64,000 bases of DNA from Longispora fulva (GCF_015751905.1 NZ_JADOUF010000001.1:3968001-4032000); one strand, 5' to 3'. Positions 1-8,587 are shown, counted from the first letter of the stretch. The notes: a model not told the origin generated them from the sequence alone. Numbers and translations: made by a program.

Positions 1-491
1 TCTCCCGCACCGGGAGCGGCGTCGACCGGGCGGGCCGGGGTGGGGGGTGCCGCCTCGGAGGCCGGGCCCGACGAGGGCGGCCCGAGGGTCCGGGACGACA
101 GGGTGGGGACGCCGGCGTCGATGGCCAGCTTCTTCGCCGCCAGTTTGGAGCCCATCGCGGCGATCATCTCCGCCGACGGCCCGACCCACGTCAGCCCGGC
201 GTCGTGCACCCGCAGCGCGAACTCGGCGTTCTCCGACAGGAACCCGTATCCCGGGTGCACCGCGTCCGCGCCCGCGCCGAGCGCCGCCGCGATGATCAGG
301 TCGCCCCTCAGGTACGTGTCCGCCGGCGTCACCCCCGGCAGCCCCACGGCCAGGTCGGCCTCCGCGACGAATGGCGCGTCGGCGTCCACGTCGGAGAACA
401 CCGCCACCGTCTCGATGCCCAGGTCACGGCACGTCCGGAGGATCCGGCGGGCGATCTCTCCCCGGTTGGCGACCAGCAGTCTGGTGATCAC
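1..491 (-). CDS. Acyl-CoA carboxylase biotin carboxylase subunit (N-terminal part)
   Basis: ATP-dependent biotin carboxylase of an acyl-CoA carboxylase. Only the first 163 codons are in the window; the gene runs off the left edge. It opens LLVANRGEIARRIL and has the family block HPGYGFLSENAEFA. The GTG start overlaps the stop of the upstream carboxyltransferase gene as GTGA (491-488), so the two subunits are probably translationally coupled. After the GVP segment, where family members usually continue straight into the ATP-grasp region, the protein enters a Pro/Ala/Ser-rich stretch from about residue 135 to the window edge, which looks like an insertion. The substrate cannot be read from this fragment. 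The AtuA-like neighbour suggests a branched or isoprenoid acyl-CoA. Confidence 0.9.
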   Translation of the reverse strand, partial: MITRLLVANRGEIARRILRTCRDLGIETVAVFSDVDADAPFVAEADLAVGLPGVTPADTYLRGDLIIAAALGAGADAVHPGYGFLSENAEFALRVHDAGLTWVGPSAEMIAAMGSKLAAKKLAIDAGVPTLSSRTLGPPSSGPASEAAPPTPARPVDAAPGAG

Positions 492-2032
492 GGCCGGAAC
501 ACCCCGTATCCGTCGGTGCCCTTGACCGGGGCGGAATGGATGGCCGACAGGCAGATGCCGAGGACCGTGCGGGTGTCGCGGGGGTCGATCACCCCGTCGT
601 CGTAGAGGCGGCCGGACAGGAACATCGGCAGCGACTCCGCCTCGATCTGCGCCTCGACGGCGGCGCGCATCATGGCGTCGCGGCCCTCGTCGTACCGGTC
701 GCCGGCCGCCTGGCGCGCGATGATCGACAGGACACCGGCCAGCTGCTGGGGACCCATCACCGCGGCCTTGGCGCTGGGCCAGGCGAACAGGAACCGGGGA
801 TCGAACGCCCGGCCGCACATCCCGTAGTGGCCGGCGCCGTAGGAGGCTCCCATCAGGACGGACAGGTGCGGCACCCGGCTGTTGGAGACCGCGTTGATCA
901 TCATGGCACCGTACTTGATGATGCCGCCCCGTTCGTACTCCGCGCCGACCATGTATCCCGTCGTGTTGTGCAGGAAGATCAGCGGGGTGTCCGAGGAGTT
1001 GGCCAGCTGGATGAACTGGGCGGCCTTCTGCGACTCCTCCGCGAACAGCACGCCGCGCGCGTTGGCGAGGATACCGACCGGGTAGCCGTGCAGCCGGGCC
1101 CAGCCCGTGACGAGACTTGGCCCGTAGAGGGGTTTGACCTCGTCGAACTCTGACCCGTCCACGATTCTCGCGATCACCTCGCGCGGATCGAAGGGGGTCT
1201 TGAGATCCTCGGGGATGAGGTCGAGGAGGTCTTCCTCGTCCTTCAGCGGGGGCCTCGATTCCTGTGGTGAGGGGCCATGCTTGCGCCAGTTGAGCCGCGC
1301 GACGATCCGCCGCCCGATCCGGATCGCGTCCCGCTCGTCCTCCGCCAGGTGGTCGGCCAGCCCCGACACCCGGGCGTGCATCAACGCCCCGCCCAGGGAC
1401 TCGTCGTCGGACTCCTCCCCCGTGGCCATCCTCACCAACGGCGGACCGGCCAGGAACACCTTCGACCGGTCCCGGATCATCACCACGTGGTCGGACATTC
1501 CCGGGATGTACGCCCCGCCGGCCGTCGAGTTGCCGAACACCAGGGCGATCGTCGGCAGCCCCGCCGCCGACGCCCGGGTCAGGTCCCTGAACACCCGGCC
1601 ACCCGGGATGAAGATCTCCTTCTGGCTCGGCAGGTCCGCGCCCCCCGACTCCACCAGGTTGATCAGCGGCAACCGGTTCTCCATCGCGATGTCGGCCGCC
1701 CTGAACGTCTTCTTCAGCGTCCACGGGTTGCTGGCCCCGCCGCGCACCGTCGGGTCGTTGGCGATGATGACGCACTCGACGCCCTCGACGACCCCGATCC
1801 CGGTGACGACGCTGGCCCCGACCGGGTAGTCGCTCCCCCAGCCGGCGAGGGGGGCCAGCTCCAGGAACGGGGAGTCCTCGTCGATCAGCAGCTCGATGCG
1901 TTCCCTGGGCAGCAGTTTGCCCCGCTGGTGGTGTCTGCCGGTGTACTTCGCGCCTCCGCCCGCGACGGCCTTGGCGTGTTCCGCGTCGAGTTCGGCGAGC
2001 TTGGTGAGCATCGCCGTGCGGTTACCGGTCAT
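488..2032 (-). CDS. Acyl-CoA carboxylase carboxyltransferase (beta) subunit
   Basis: 514-residue crotonase-fold carboxyltransferase that moves CO2 from carboxybiotin to an acyl-CoA. The conserved blocks GGASNPWTLKK, NLVESGGADLP, GNSTAGGAYIPGMS and GASYGAGHYGMCGRAFDP are those of methylcrotonyl-/geranyl-CoA carboxylase type beta subunits, and the length is normal. The start overlaps the AtuA-like gene by 11 bases and the end overlaps the biotin carboxylase start by 4, so this is an operon read right to left. The pairing with AtuA favours a methyl-branched or acyclic-terpenoid CoA substrate. Methylcrotonyl-CoA (leucine catabolism) is the main alternative, and sequence alone does not decide. Confidence 0.92.
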   Translation of the reverse strand: MTGNRTAMLTKLAELDAEHAKAVAGGGAKYTGRHHQRGKLLPRERIELLIDEDSPFLELAPLAGWGSDYPVGASVVTGIGVVEGVECVIIANDPTVRGGASNPWTLKKTFRAADIAMENRLPLINLVESGGADLPSQKEIFIPGGRVFRDLTRASAAGLPTIALVFGNSTAGGAYIPGMSDHVVMIRDRSKVFLAGPPLVRMATGEESDDESLGGALMHARVSGLADHLAEDERDAIRIGRRIVARLNWRKHGPSPQESRPPLKDEEDLLDLIPEDLKTPFDPREVIARIVDGSEFDEVKPLYGPSLVTGWARLHGYPVGILANARGVLFAEESQKAAQFIQLANSSDTPLIFLHNTTGYMVGAEYERGGIIKYGAMMINAVSNSRVPHLSVLMGASYGAGHYGMCGRAFDPRFLFAWPSAKAAVMGPQQLAGVLSIIARQAAGDRYDEGRDAMMRAAVEAQIEAESLPMFLSGRLYDDGVIDPRDTRTVLGICLSAIHSAPVKGTDGYGVFRP

Positions 2033-3848
2033 GGGTGGGTCCTGTTCGCGATGGGCGGGTGGGGCTGGTCGGATCGCCGTCCGGTCCGGGTCGGGGACTG
2101 TCCCGGGTCGCCGGATCCCGCTTCAGGAGGTCCTCCGGAATGTCCACGAGACGCGAGCGCAGCCATTCCCCGACCGCCTTGCCCTGCGGGTCGAAGCGCA
2201 CGCCCTCGGCGACCCCGCTGCCGAGCAGGCCGTCGATGACGAACAGGACGGCGTGCAGGTTGGGCAGCAGGTGTCGCGTGACGTCGTGTGCGGCCGTCTC
2301 CGGGAGCAGGGTGCGGAGCCGGTCGGAGGTGAGGGTGGTGGTGAGCCACGGCCAGGCGCGCGGGTCGCGGACCCAGACGCCGAGGGTGACGGCCCCGCCC
2401 TTGTCCCCGGACCGGGCCCCGATCAGGGTGCCGAGCGGAACGCGGCGGGTGGGGCGGTCCGGGGCGCGGTCGGCAGCCGGTCCGGGCTCGGTGCTTCCGG
2501 CTTCCGGCGGCTCCGGGACGGTGGTGGTCGCGATCGGCGCGCGGCTGGCGGCATGGTCCTCCGCGACAGCGCCGGAGCCCACTGGGGCGGGCTGGACCTC
2601 GCGGCGGGTGGCGTCGGGGAGGACCAGTACCTGGGTGATCTCGGATGCCGGCAGGGACTCGGCGTGGTAGTCGCCGTACGGGACCGCCTCGCCCGGGAGG
2701 GACGCCAGGTGGAAGCCCGGGACACTGGCCAGGGCCAGTTCGACCACGCGGGAGCTGAACGCCCGGCCCACCGTCTTCGGGTCGCCGCCGCGGACCACGC
2801 AGCGCAGCAGTGCGCTGGCCTCCTCCTGGACATCGGCGTCGGGATGGTCTGTGCGGGCCAGGGTCCACCGGGCGTCGGGGAGGTCGAGCTGCATGCGGAT
2901 CAGACCGGCCTTGGCGTCGACGTCCAGGCCGGTCAGGACGAAGAGCGCCTCGTTGCGGTATCCGCCGAGGGATGTCACCGCCACCTTCACCGTGTCGGGT
3001 GGTGGCTCGCCGCGCACGCCGCTGACCAGCACCCGATCGGGGCCGGCCTGCTCCAGGGCGATCGTGTCGAAACGGGTGGTCACGTCGGGGCCGGCGTAGC
3101 GGGGGCCGGTGATCTCGTACAGCAGCTGGGCGCGGACCGTGTCGACCGTGACCGCGCCGTCCGTGCCCGGATGCTTGGTGATCACGGCCGAGCCGTCGGC
3201 GTGGACCTCCGCGACCGGGAAGCCCGGGTGCCGCAGCGCCGGCAGCTCGGTGAAGAAGGCGTAGTTGCCGCCGGTGGTCTGGGTGCCGCACTCCAGCGCG
3301 TGGCCGGCGACCGTGGCCCCGGCGAGGGCGTCCCAGTCGTCGCGGGCCCAGCCGAAGTGCGCGGCGGCCGGGCCGACCACGAGCGAGGCGTCGGTGACCC
3401 GCCCCGTGATCACGATGTCCGCGCCGGCCGCCAGTCCCTCGGCGATCCCCCAGGCCCCGAGGTACGCGTTGGCCGTCAGCGCCCCGGGAAACCGGTCCCG
3501 GACGTCGTCGCCCTCGACGTGCGCGACCGTCGCGTCGAGTCCGAGGGTCGCGGCCAGGGTGCGCAGCGCGCGTGCGAGTCCGGCCGGGTTGAGGCCGCCG
3601 GCGTTGGTGACGATCCGTACCCGGCGGTCGAGAGCCAGGCCGAGGCACTCCTCCATCTGGCTGAGGAACGTGCGGGCGTAGCCCAGGCTCGGGTCCTTCA
3701 GCTGGTCACGGCCGAGGATGAGCATGGTCAGCTCGGCCAGGTAGTCGCCGGTGAGCACGTCGAGCTCGCCGCCGGTGAGCATTTCCCGGACGGCGGACCG
3801 CCGGTCGCCGTAGAACCCGGACGCGTTGCCGATCCGCAACGTCCTCAC
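2022..3848 (-). CDS. AtuA family protein (acyclic terpene utilisation, DUF1446)
   Basis: 608-residue soluble protein of the AtuA/DUF1446 family, found next to acyl-CoA carboxylases in acyclic-terpene and branched-chain acid degradation; its exact reaction is not established. Family blocks seen: GNASGFYGDR at the N terminus, TNAGGLNPAGLA, ITGRVTDASLVVGP and ECGTQTTGGNY. A second, ~100-residue AtuC-like tail (GTLIGARSGDKGG) follows a Pro/Ala-rich linker near residue 470. The start was set at GTG 3848 because it overlaps the preceding stop as GTGA and leads directly into the conserved N terminus; a longer in-frame extension to about 4112 lies over the upstream gene and was rejected. Confidence 0.88.
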   Translation of the reverse strand: MRTLRIGNASGFYGDRRSAVREMLTGGELDVLTGDYLAELTMLILGRDQLKDPSLGYARTFLSQMEECLGLALDRRVRIVTNAGGLNPAGLARALRTLAATLGLDATVAHVEGDDVRDRFPGALTANAYLGAWGIAEGLAAGADIVITGRVTDASLVVGPAAAHFGWARDDWDALAGATVAGHALECGTQTTGGNYAFFTELPALRHPGFPVAEVHADGSAVITKHPGTDGAVTVDTVRAQLLYEITGPRYAGPDVTTRFDTIALEQAGPDRVLVSGVRGEPPPDTVKVAVTSLGGYRNEALFVLTGLDVDAKAGLIRMQLDLPDARWTLARTDHPDADVQEEASALLRCVVRGGDPKTVGRAFSSRVVELALASVPGFHLASLPGEAVPYGDYHAESLPASEITQVLVLPDATRREVQPAPVGSGAVAEDHAASRAPIATTTVPEPPEAGSTEPGPAADRAPDRPTRRVPLGTLIGARSGDKGGAVTLGVWVRDPRAWPWLTTTLTSDRLRTLLPETAAHDVTRHLLPNLHAVLFVIDGLLGSGVAEGVRFDPQGKAVGEWLRSRLVDIPEDLLKRDPATRDSPRPGPDGDPTSPTRPSRTGPTHDR

Positions 3849-4696
3849 GCGTCGACCCCCGACCGGTCCGGCGCGACTGCGCCACTGGCCAGAGGGCCGC
3901 CAGCGCCCGGAAGGTGGGCGCCACCGGCCGGGGGGCGACCGGCGCCTGGGGGGCCTGCGAAGGCCTGGGCGATGTCCAGCCACCGGTCGGCGACCGCGCC
4001 CTCCGCGCGCAGAGCCAGGTCGGAACGGTGCCGGCGTTGCGTGACGAGGAGGCAGAAGTCCAGGGCCGGGCCGGTGACCCGTTCGGAGCTGTCGTCTGGG
4101 CCCCAGGTCCACAGGTCGCCGTCCGGGGCGGTCAGTTCGACCCGGGGCTGGCCGGCCGGTGGTTCGAGGCCGCGGACGGCGAACCCGAAGGACCAGGTGC
4201 GTACGCCCAGGTGCGCGATGTGCCGCAGTCGCGCGGTCGGTCGGCGGGCGACGCCCAGCGCCTCGGCCACGTCCTCGCCGTGCGCCCAGGTCTCCATGAT
4301 CCGGGCTGTGGCCATCGATGTGCCGTTCATGGGCGGCCCGTACCAGGGGAACGTGGCCTTCGGGGTCGTGGCCAGGGCCTCGGCGAGTCGGGCGCGCGTG
4401 TCGCGCCAGGCGGCGAGGAGCGCTCGGGGTGTGCGGCGGGCCCCGGCGGCGGCGCCCTCGTCGACGAACCGGGCCGGGTCGATGTCCGCCAGGTCGGCGA
4501 GGAAGCCCGTCGGGTCGGTGACGGCCTGCAGTGCCCGCTCGTCCGTCCAGGCGAGGTGTGCGACCTGGTGGGCGATCGTCCAGCCGGGCGCGGGGGTCGG
4601 CCGGTGCCAGCCGGCGTCGTCCAGCGGCGTGACCAGGGCCTCGAGGCTCTCGCCCTCCAGGCGCAGGTCGGTCAGGACGTCGGCGAGCTCGACCAT
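3845..4696 (-). CDS. TIGR03084-type DinB/maleylpyruvate isomerase-fold protein
   Basis: 283 residues. The N-terminal half is a DinB-like four-helix metal-binding fold (GWTIAHQVAHLAWTDERAL, later ETWAHGEDVAEALG), with His residues where mycothiol-dependent enzymes bind metal. The C-terminal part fits the TIGR03084 family, whose members recur beside AtuA/carboxylase genes in actinobacteria; the reaction is unknown. It is first in the four-gene minus-strand cluster and its stop overlaps the AtuA start by 4 bases. The last ~30 residues are Pro/Gly/Ala-rich. Confidence 0.8.
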   Translation of the reverse strand: MVELADVLTDLRLEGESLEALVTPLDDAGWHRPTPAPGWTIAHQVAHLAWTDERALQAVTDPTGFLADLADIDPARFVDEGAAAGARRTPRALLAAWRDTRARLAEALATTPKATFPWYGPPMNGTSMATARIMETWAHGEDVAEALGVARRPTARLRHIAHLGVRTWSFGFAVRGLEPPAGQPRVELTAPDGDLWTWGPDDSSERVTGPALDFCLLVTQRRHRSDLALRAEGAVADRWLDIAQAFAGPPGAGRPPAGGAHLPGAGGPLASGAVAPDRSGVDA

Positions 4697-5020
4697 GGCG
4701 TCTCCACTGTGCCCGCGGGGCTACGACTCTTCGACCATCCCACTCCCGTACCCGAAAAACAAGCTGCTCTGACTGTTTATCTCGGCGGCTGTTCCCACAT
4801 CGGCTCGTCCCCCTGCGGCCCGAGGTCCGCGGCGACCCTGGCCCGGACAGCGGTCAGGCCACGACCCACCGACGCCGACCCCCGACCGCCCCCGCCCCAG
4901 GCGCCCACGAGGCCGGCGGTCACACCGGGAAACCCGTCAGGCCCCCACAGCCCGGAAGCGTCACCGACAAACACCGAGCCCCCGACCGGAACGGCCAGGG
5001 GCTCGATGGACGTCGAGATG
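4697..5020. other. Intergenic region, 324 bp
   Basis: Lies upstream of the carboxylase cluster and downstream of the Spo0M gene, both on the minus strand. No convincing small gene is visible. It holds the candidate terminator at 4975-5005 and presumably the promoter of the carboxylase cluster, including an AT-richer patch around 4750-4785. Confidence 0.5.
4975..5005 (-). terminator. Candidate terminator hairpin after the Spo0M gene
   Basis: CGAGCCCC (4975-4982) pairs perfectly with GGGGCTCG (4998-5005) over a 15-base loop, 16 bases past the Spo0M stop. There is no T-run, which is common for actinobacterial terminators, so termination is an inference. Confidence 0.4.
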
Positions 5021-6004
5021 TCAGTCGCCGTCGAAGAGGTCGTCCAGGATCTCCCCCGCCACGAACCCGCCGACCAGACCGGCCGCGATCCCGCCGACCA
5101 TGCCCGCCCCGCCGTGGTGCCCGTGCCGGTACCCGTGGCCGCCGTGGCCACCGTGGCCGTAGTGCGGCTGGTGGTGGCCGTAGTGCGGCTGCGGCGGGTA
5201 GTGCGGCTGGTGGTGGGTCTGCTGGTGCGGGCGGCGGGACATGGCCTGGCGGACCCAGCCGTCGACGACGCCGGCCCAGTCGGTGGAGTCCACCGAGCGG
5301 TAGTCGACCTGGTAGGTGTTGATGACGTCGTGGCCGCTGGTGAACAGCCCGCCGCGCTTGTCGAACTCCAGGACGACGGCCATGCCGTGCGGGCTGGCCA
5401 CGAAGGTCACCTCGGCGGAGTTGATCCCGTGGTACTGCCCCGGCGGGTAGAACTCGATCTCCTGGTAGAACGGCAGGTGCTGCTGCACGCCCCGGATGTG
5501 GCCGCGCTCGCAGTCGGCGCCCTTGAACCGGAACCCGAGCCGCGCGAACGCCTCGACGATCCGCTCCTGGGCGGGCAGCGGGAACACGTTGACCTGGTCG
5601 AGGTCGCCCTTGTCCACGGCGCCGGCGACGGCCAGCTCGGTGCGCAGGCCCATCGTCATCCCGTGCAGCCGCTGGCCACCCTGGATGTTGGTCAGCGGGG
5701 TCTCCCACGGCACCGGGAACTGGAACGGGATGGAGATCGGCTGGCCCGGGTGGACGGGGAACCGGCCGGCGATGTTCAGCTTGTGGAACTCGGTGTGCTG
5801 GTTGTACTCACTGTCACCGCTTTCCACCTCGACCTTGGTGACGAGGCCCAGCGACACGTACTCAATGTCGACCATGTGGTCGCCACCGGTGATGTTCACC
5901 CGGCCCTCGAGATTGAGGCCTGGCCGGGTGTTCGGGTTGGTCAGGACCGTGTCCACGGACGGACCGCCCACGCCGAACGCGCGCATCATCTTCTTGAAGA
6001 CCAC
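5021..6004 (-). CDS. Spo0M-family (arrestin-like) sporulation-control protein
   Basis: 327 residues. Residues 1-~245 match the Spo0M family, an arrestin-like beta-sandwich cytosolic protein linked to control of sporulation in Bacillus; its role in actinobacteria is poorly known. Seen: MMRAFGVGGPSVDT start, EYNQHTEFHKLNIAG, IPFQFPVPWETP and QEIEFYPPGQYHG. The C-terminal ~80 residues are an unusual His/Gly/Tyr/Pro-rich tail (HYPPQPHYGHHQPHYGHG), which may bind metal, ending in a glycine-rich hydrophobic GGIAAGLVGGFVAGEILDDLF segment. The GTG start at 6004 is supported by AGGAGGAG seven bases upstream. It is divergent from the hydrolase-fold gene at 6233. Confidence 0.88.
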   Translation of the reverse strand: MVFKKMMRAFGVGGPSVDTVLTNPNTRPGLNLEGRVNITGGDHMVDIEYVSLGLVTKVEVESGDSEYNQHTEFHKLNIAGRFPVHPGQPISIPFQFPVPWETPLTNIQGGQRLHGMTMGLRTELAVAGAVDKGDLDQVNVFPLPAQERIVEAFARLGFRFKGADCERGHIRGVQQHLPFYQEIEFYPPGQYHGINSAEVTFVASPHGMAVVLEFDKRGGLFTSGHDVINTYQVDYRSVDSTDWAGVVDGWVRQAMSRRPHQQTHHQPHYPPQPHYGHHQPHYGHGGHGGHGYRHGHHGGAGMVGGIAAGLVGGFVAGEILDDLFDGD

Positions 6005-6232
6005 CGGATGACTCCTCCTGTCGGACTACTACACCGAGGTTAGCGGAGCGTCGCAACGTTTCCAGTGGACGTAAGAGCAGGCTGAGGCTTTCGGCAGCAC
6101 TTGCCCCGCTGTCGAAATGCGTCAGGAATCCGACGGGCACCCGAGCACTGAGCGTGACAGCCGCCAGGAGTGAACGCGAGAAAGTGTCACAGGCGGCGGT
6201 TAGTCTGCGGGCGAATCCTGGAGGAGGAACCC

Positions 6233-6820
6233 ATGCACAGCCTGTCCTTGTCCGGCCCCCACCTGCCCGAAGCCCGGGTCCGGTGGTTCGACCTGCCCGG
6301 TGACGACGAGCGCCCGACGCGGGTCTTCGTGCCCGGCCCGGACGACGCGGCCGGCTATGTGGAGGCGGCCCTGCACCCGGCCCTGGCCGGATCCCGCACC
6401 CTGCTGGTGGACCTGCCCGGGGCGGGCGCGAGCGACAGACCCGAGCTCTTCGGGTACACGGTGCCGGAGCACGCCGCGACCCTCGCCGCCCTCCTCGACC
6501 ACGTCGGGGTGGCCGGGGTGGAGCTCGTCGGGCACGGCACGGGCGCGGCGGTGGCGATCGCCCTCGCCGGGCACCGGCCCGAGCTGGTCGGCCGGCTCGT
6601 GGTGGCCGGGCCGGAGCTGGCCTCCGACGGGTTCGCCGACCTGAAGTGTCCGCGGGCGTTCCTGGTGGGTGGCCGGGACCGGCCGGCTGGCGGGGAGGCT
6701 GTGGCGAAGGCCGCCGGGGTGCCGATCGTGGAGGTGCTCGACGCCGGGCACGACCTGGTGGCCGACAACCCTGCCGGGTATCCGGAGGCGGTCGCAGCGG
6801 CCCTGCTGGTGGCCCGCTGA
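6233..6820 (+). CDS. Alpha/beta-hydrolase-fold protein lacking the nucleophile
   Basis: 195 residues, shorter than usual (about 260-280) and with no room for a cap domain. The fold signature is clear: DLPGAGASDRP after strand 3-4, the nucleophile-elbow region ELVGHGTGAA, an acid strand VGGRDRP (Asp149) and AGHDL (His173). The elbow reads G-H-G-T-G, so the position that should be Ser/Cys/Asp is Gly102. The other two triad positions are kept. It is probably a non-hydrolytic binding protein, or an enzyme using a different nucleophile. The ATG start follows a strong GGAGGAGGAA at 6220-6229. It stands alone on the plus strand. Confidence 0.82.
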   Translation: MHSLSLSGPHLPEARVRWFDLPGDDERPTRVFVPGPDDAAGYVEAALHPALAGSRTLLVDLPGAGASDRPELFGYTVPEHAATLAALLDHVGVAGVELVGHGTGAAVAIALAGHRPELVGRLVVAGPELASDGFADLKCPRAFLVGGRDRPAGGEAVAKAAGVPIVEVLDAGHDLVADNPAGYPEAVAAALLVAR

Positions 6821-6965
6821 GCCGCGAGGCCGTCGGGCCCGCCCGACCCGCCGGCCACAGAGGCCCTGGTGAGGCCCCACATGCCACACCTCAGAGGACG
6901 GACAGCCATCGACTGCCGTTGTCCGCCCACCTCCTTGACCCGGGGTCGGGCTGGCGATAGATTGC

Positions 6966-7010
6966 CCTCACTGTTTATTTAGGAAACCTATCTATTTATT
7001 AACAGTGAGG
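6966..7010 (+). promoter_or_regulatory. AT-rich leader with hairpin masking the chitinase RBS
   Basis: CCTCACTGTT (6966-6975) is perfectly complementary to AACAGTGAGG (7001-7010). The right arm contains the only plausible ribosome binding site (AGTGAGG), six bases before the ATG at 7017. The 25-base loop is strikingly AT-rich for this DNA and holds a small palindrome TAGG-AAA-CCTA (6980-6990). It could act as a translational switch or as an operator overlapping the transcript start; which one is unknown. Confidence 0.55.
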
Positions 7011-7016
7011 CCCCTC

Positions 7017-8483
7017 ATGCAGCTCCGTACCCCTCTTCTGGCAGCGTTGAGTGCGGCGGTCGTCTCTGTCGGCGCGATCCTCGCCGTCTCGACCCCCGCA
7101 CAGGCCGCGAATCTCGTGGCGAACCCCGGCTTCGAAACCGGGAACCTCTCCGGCTGGTCCTGTTCAAACGGCTCCGTCGTGTCCAGCCCCGTGCACGGCG
7201 GCGGCAAGGCCCTCGCGGGCGGCGTCACCGCGTCCGACACCGGGCAGTGCACGCAGACCGTCAACGTCGCCCCCAACACGGCGTACACGCTGTCGGCGTG
7301 GGTCAAGGGCAGCTACGTCTACCTCGGAGTGACCGGCGGGGCGTCCACGTGGACCCCGTCGGCGGCGTCGTACTCGCAGCTCAGCGTCGCGTTCACCACG
7401 GCGGCCGGGCAGACCTCGGTGCAGATCTACCTGCACGGCTGGTACGCGCAGGGCGCCTACAACGCCGACGACGTCGCGCTCGACGGCCCCGGCACCCCGC
7501 CGACCACGGCGCCGCCGACCACCCCCACGAGCACCCCGCCGACCACGCCGAACACCAGCCCGAAGCCGTCGACGCCGCCGCCGTCGACCCAGCCCCCGGG
7601 CACCTGGCACGAGGCCGCGCCGTACCTGTACTTCGGCTGGGGCGAGCCGCCGGCACCCTCGACCGTGATGACCGCGACCGGGATCAAGCACTTCACCCTG
7701 GCGTTCATGCTCTCCGGCGGCGGCTGCGTGCCGAAGTGGGACAGCCAGCGCGCGCTGACCGGCGGCGTCGACCAGCAGAACATCAACGCGATCCGGGCGG
7801 CCGGCGGCGACATCGAGATCTCGTTCGGCGGCTGGAGCGGCACCAAGCTCGGCCCGAACTGCGCGGACGCCGCGGCGCTGGCGGGGGCGTACCAGCAGGT
7901 CATCTCCGCATACAACCTCAAGGTGATCGACATCGACATCGAGAACACCGACGAGTTCGAGAACTACACGGTGCAGGACCGCATCCTCGGCGCGCTGAAG
8001 ATCGTGAAGGCGAACAACCCGGGGCTGCGGACCGTGGTCACCTTCGGCACGACGACCACCGGCCCGTCCGCCGACGGCATCCGCCTGATCAACCAGGCCA
8101 AGGCGCTCGGCGCGAACATCGACGTGTTCACCCAGATGCCGTTCGACTTCGGCGGCGGCGCGAACATGTACACCAGCACGGTCAACGCGACCGAGGGGCT
8201 GAAGAACCAGCTCAAGTCGACCTTCGGCTGGTCGGACGCGACGGCGTACTCCCACATCGGCATCTCCGGGATGAACGGCGTCAGCGACCAGCAGGAGACC
8301 ACCTCCGTGGCACAGTGGACCCAGGTCAAGGACTACGCCAACAGCAAGCACCTCGCCCGGTTGGCCTTCTGGTCGGTGAACCGGGACCGGCCTTGCCCCG
8401 GCGGCGGCGTGGTGGAGAACTGCTCCGGCATCGCCCAGCAGAACTGGGAGTTCACGAAGATCTCCGCCGGCTTCACCGGCTGA
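7017..8483 (+). CDS. Secreted GH18 chitinase with N-terminal carbohydrate-binding module
   Basis: 488 residues. Order: Sec signal peptide ending AQA at residue 30; beta-sandwich carbohydrate-binding domain ~32-160 (NLVANPGFETGNLSGW); Thr/Pro-rich linker ~160-198; GH18 catalytic domain to the end. The catalytic motif is DIDIE at 305-309 with Glu309 as the proton donor; the substrate-assisted mechanism of GH18 needs the Asp/Glu pair, and both are present. It hydrolyses chitin beta-1,4-GlcNAc links outside the cell. ATG 7017 was preferred to GTG 7005 because AGTGAGG lies just upstream of it. A strong stem-loop follows the stop. Expression is probably gated by the upstream hairpin. Confidence 0.93.
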   Translation: MQLRTPLLAALSAAVVSVGAILAVSTPAQAANLVANPGFETGNLSGWSCSNGSVVSSPVHGGGKALAGGVTASDTGQCTQTVNVAPNTAYTLSAWVKGSYVYLGVTGGASTWTPSAASYSQLSVAFTTAAGQTSVQIYLHGWYAQGAYNADDVALDGPGTPPTTAPPTTPTSTPPTTPNTSPKPSTPPPSTQPPGTWHEAAPYLYFGWGEPPAPSTVMTATGIKHFTLAFMLSGGGCVPKWDSQRALTGGVDQQNINAIRAAGGDIEISFGGWSGTKLGPNCADAAALAGAYQQVISAYNLKVIDIDIENTDEFENYTVQDRILGALKIVKANNPGLRTVVTFGTTTTGPSADGIRLINQAKALGANIDVFTQMPFDFGGGANMYTSTVNATEGLKNQLKSTFGWSDATAYSHIGISGMNGVSDQQETTSVAQWTQVKDYANSKHLARLAFWSVNRDRPCPGGGVVENCSGIAQQNWEFTKISAGFTG

Positions 8484-8484
8484 C

Positions 8485-8518
8485 GGTTGGGTGGCCCCTG
8501 AAACGGGGCCACCCAACC
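8485..8518. terminator. Bidirectional terminator hairpin
   Basis: Perfect 14-bp stem (8485-8498 with 8505-8518) around the loop TGAAAC, directly after the chitinase stop and 70 bases from the end of the convergent diguanylate cyclase gene. No long T-run; the stem strength and convergent placement support termination on both strands. Confidence 0.8.
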
Positions 8519-8587
8519 TGCTTCGCCATCGGTCAAGGTCCGTGCCGCCGCGGCGACGTCGCCGGGTCTCCGGCGGGCGGGGGAGGG

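Noticed and set aside
1277-4772. Long plus-strand open frames over the carboxylase cluster
   Set aside because: Arg/Gly/Pro-rich, no domain logic, opposite to genes with clear conserved motifs; a by-product of high GC.
4777-5151. 124-codon minus-strand gene downstream of Spo0M
   Set aside because: Begins inside the Spo0M gene in another frame and is Gly/Thr-rich; it looks like a shadow reading into the intergenic gap.
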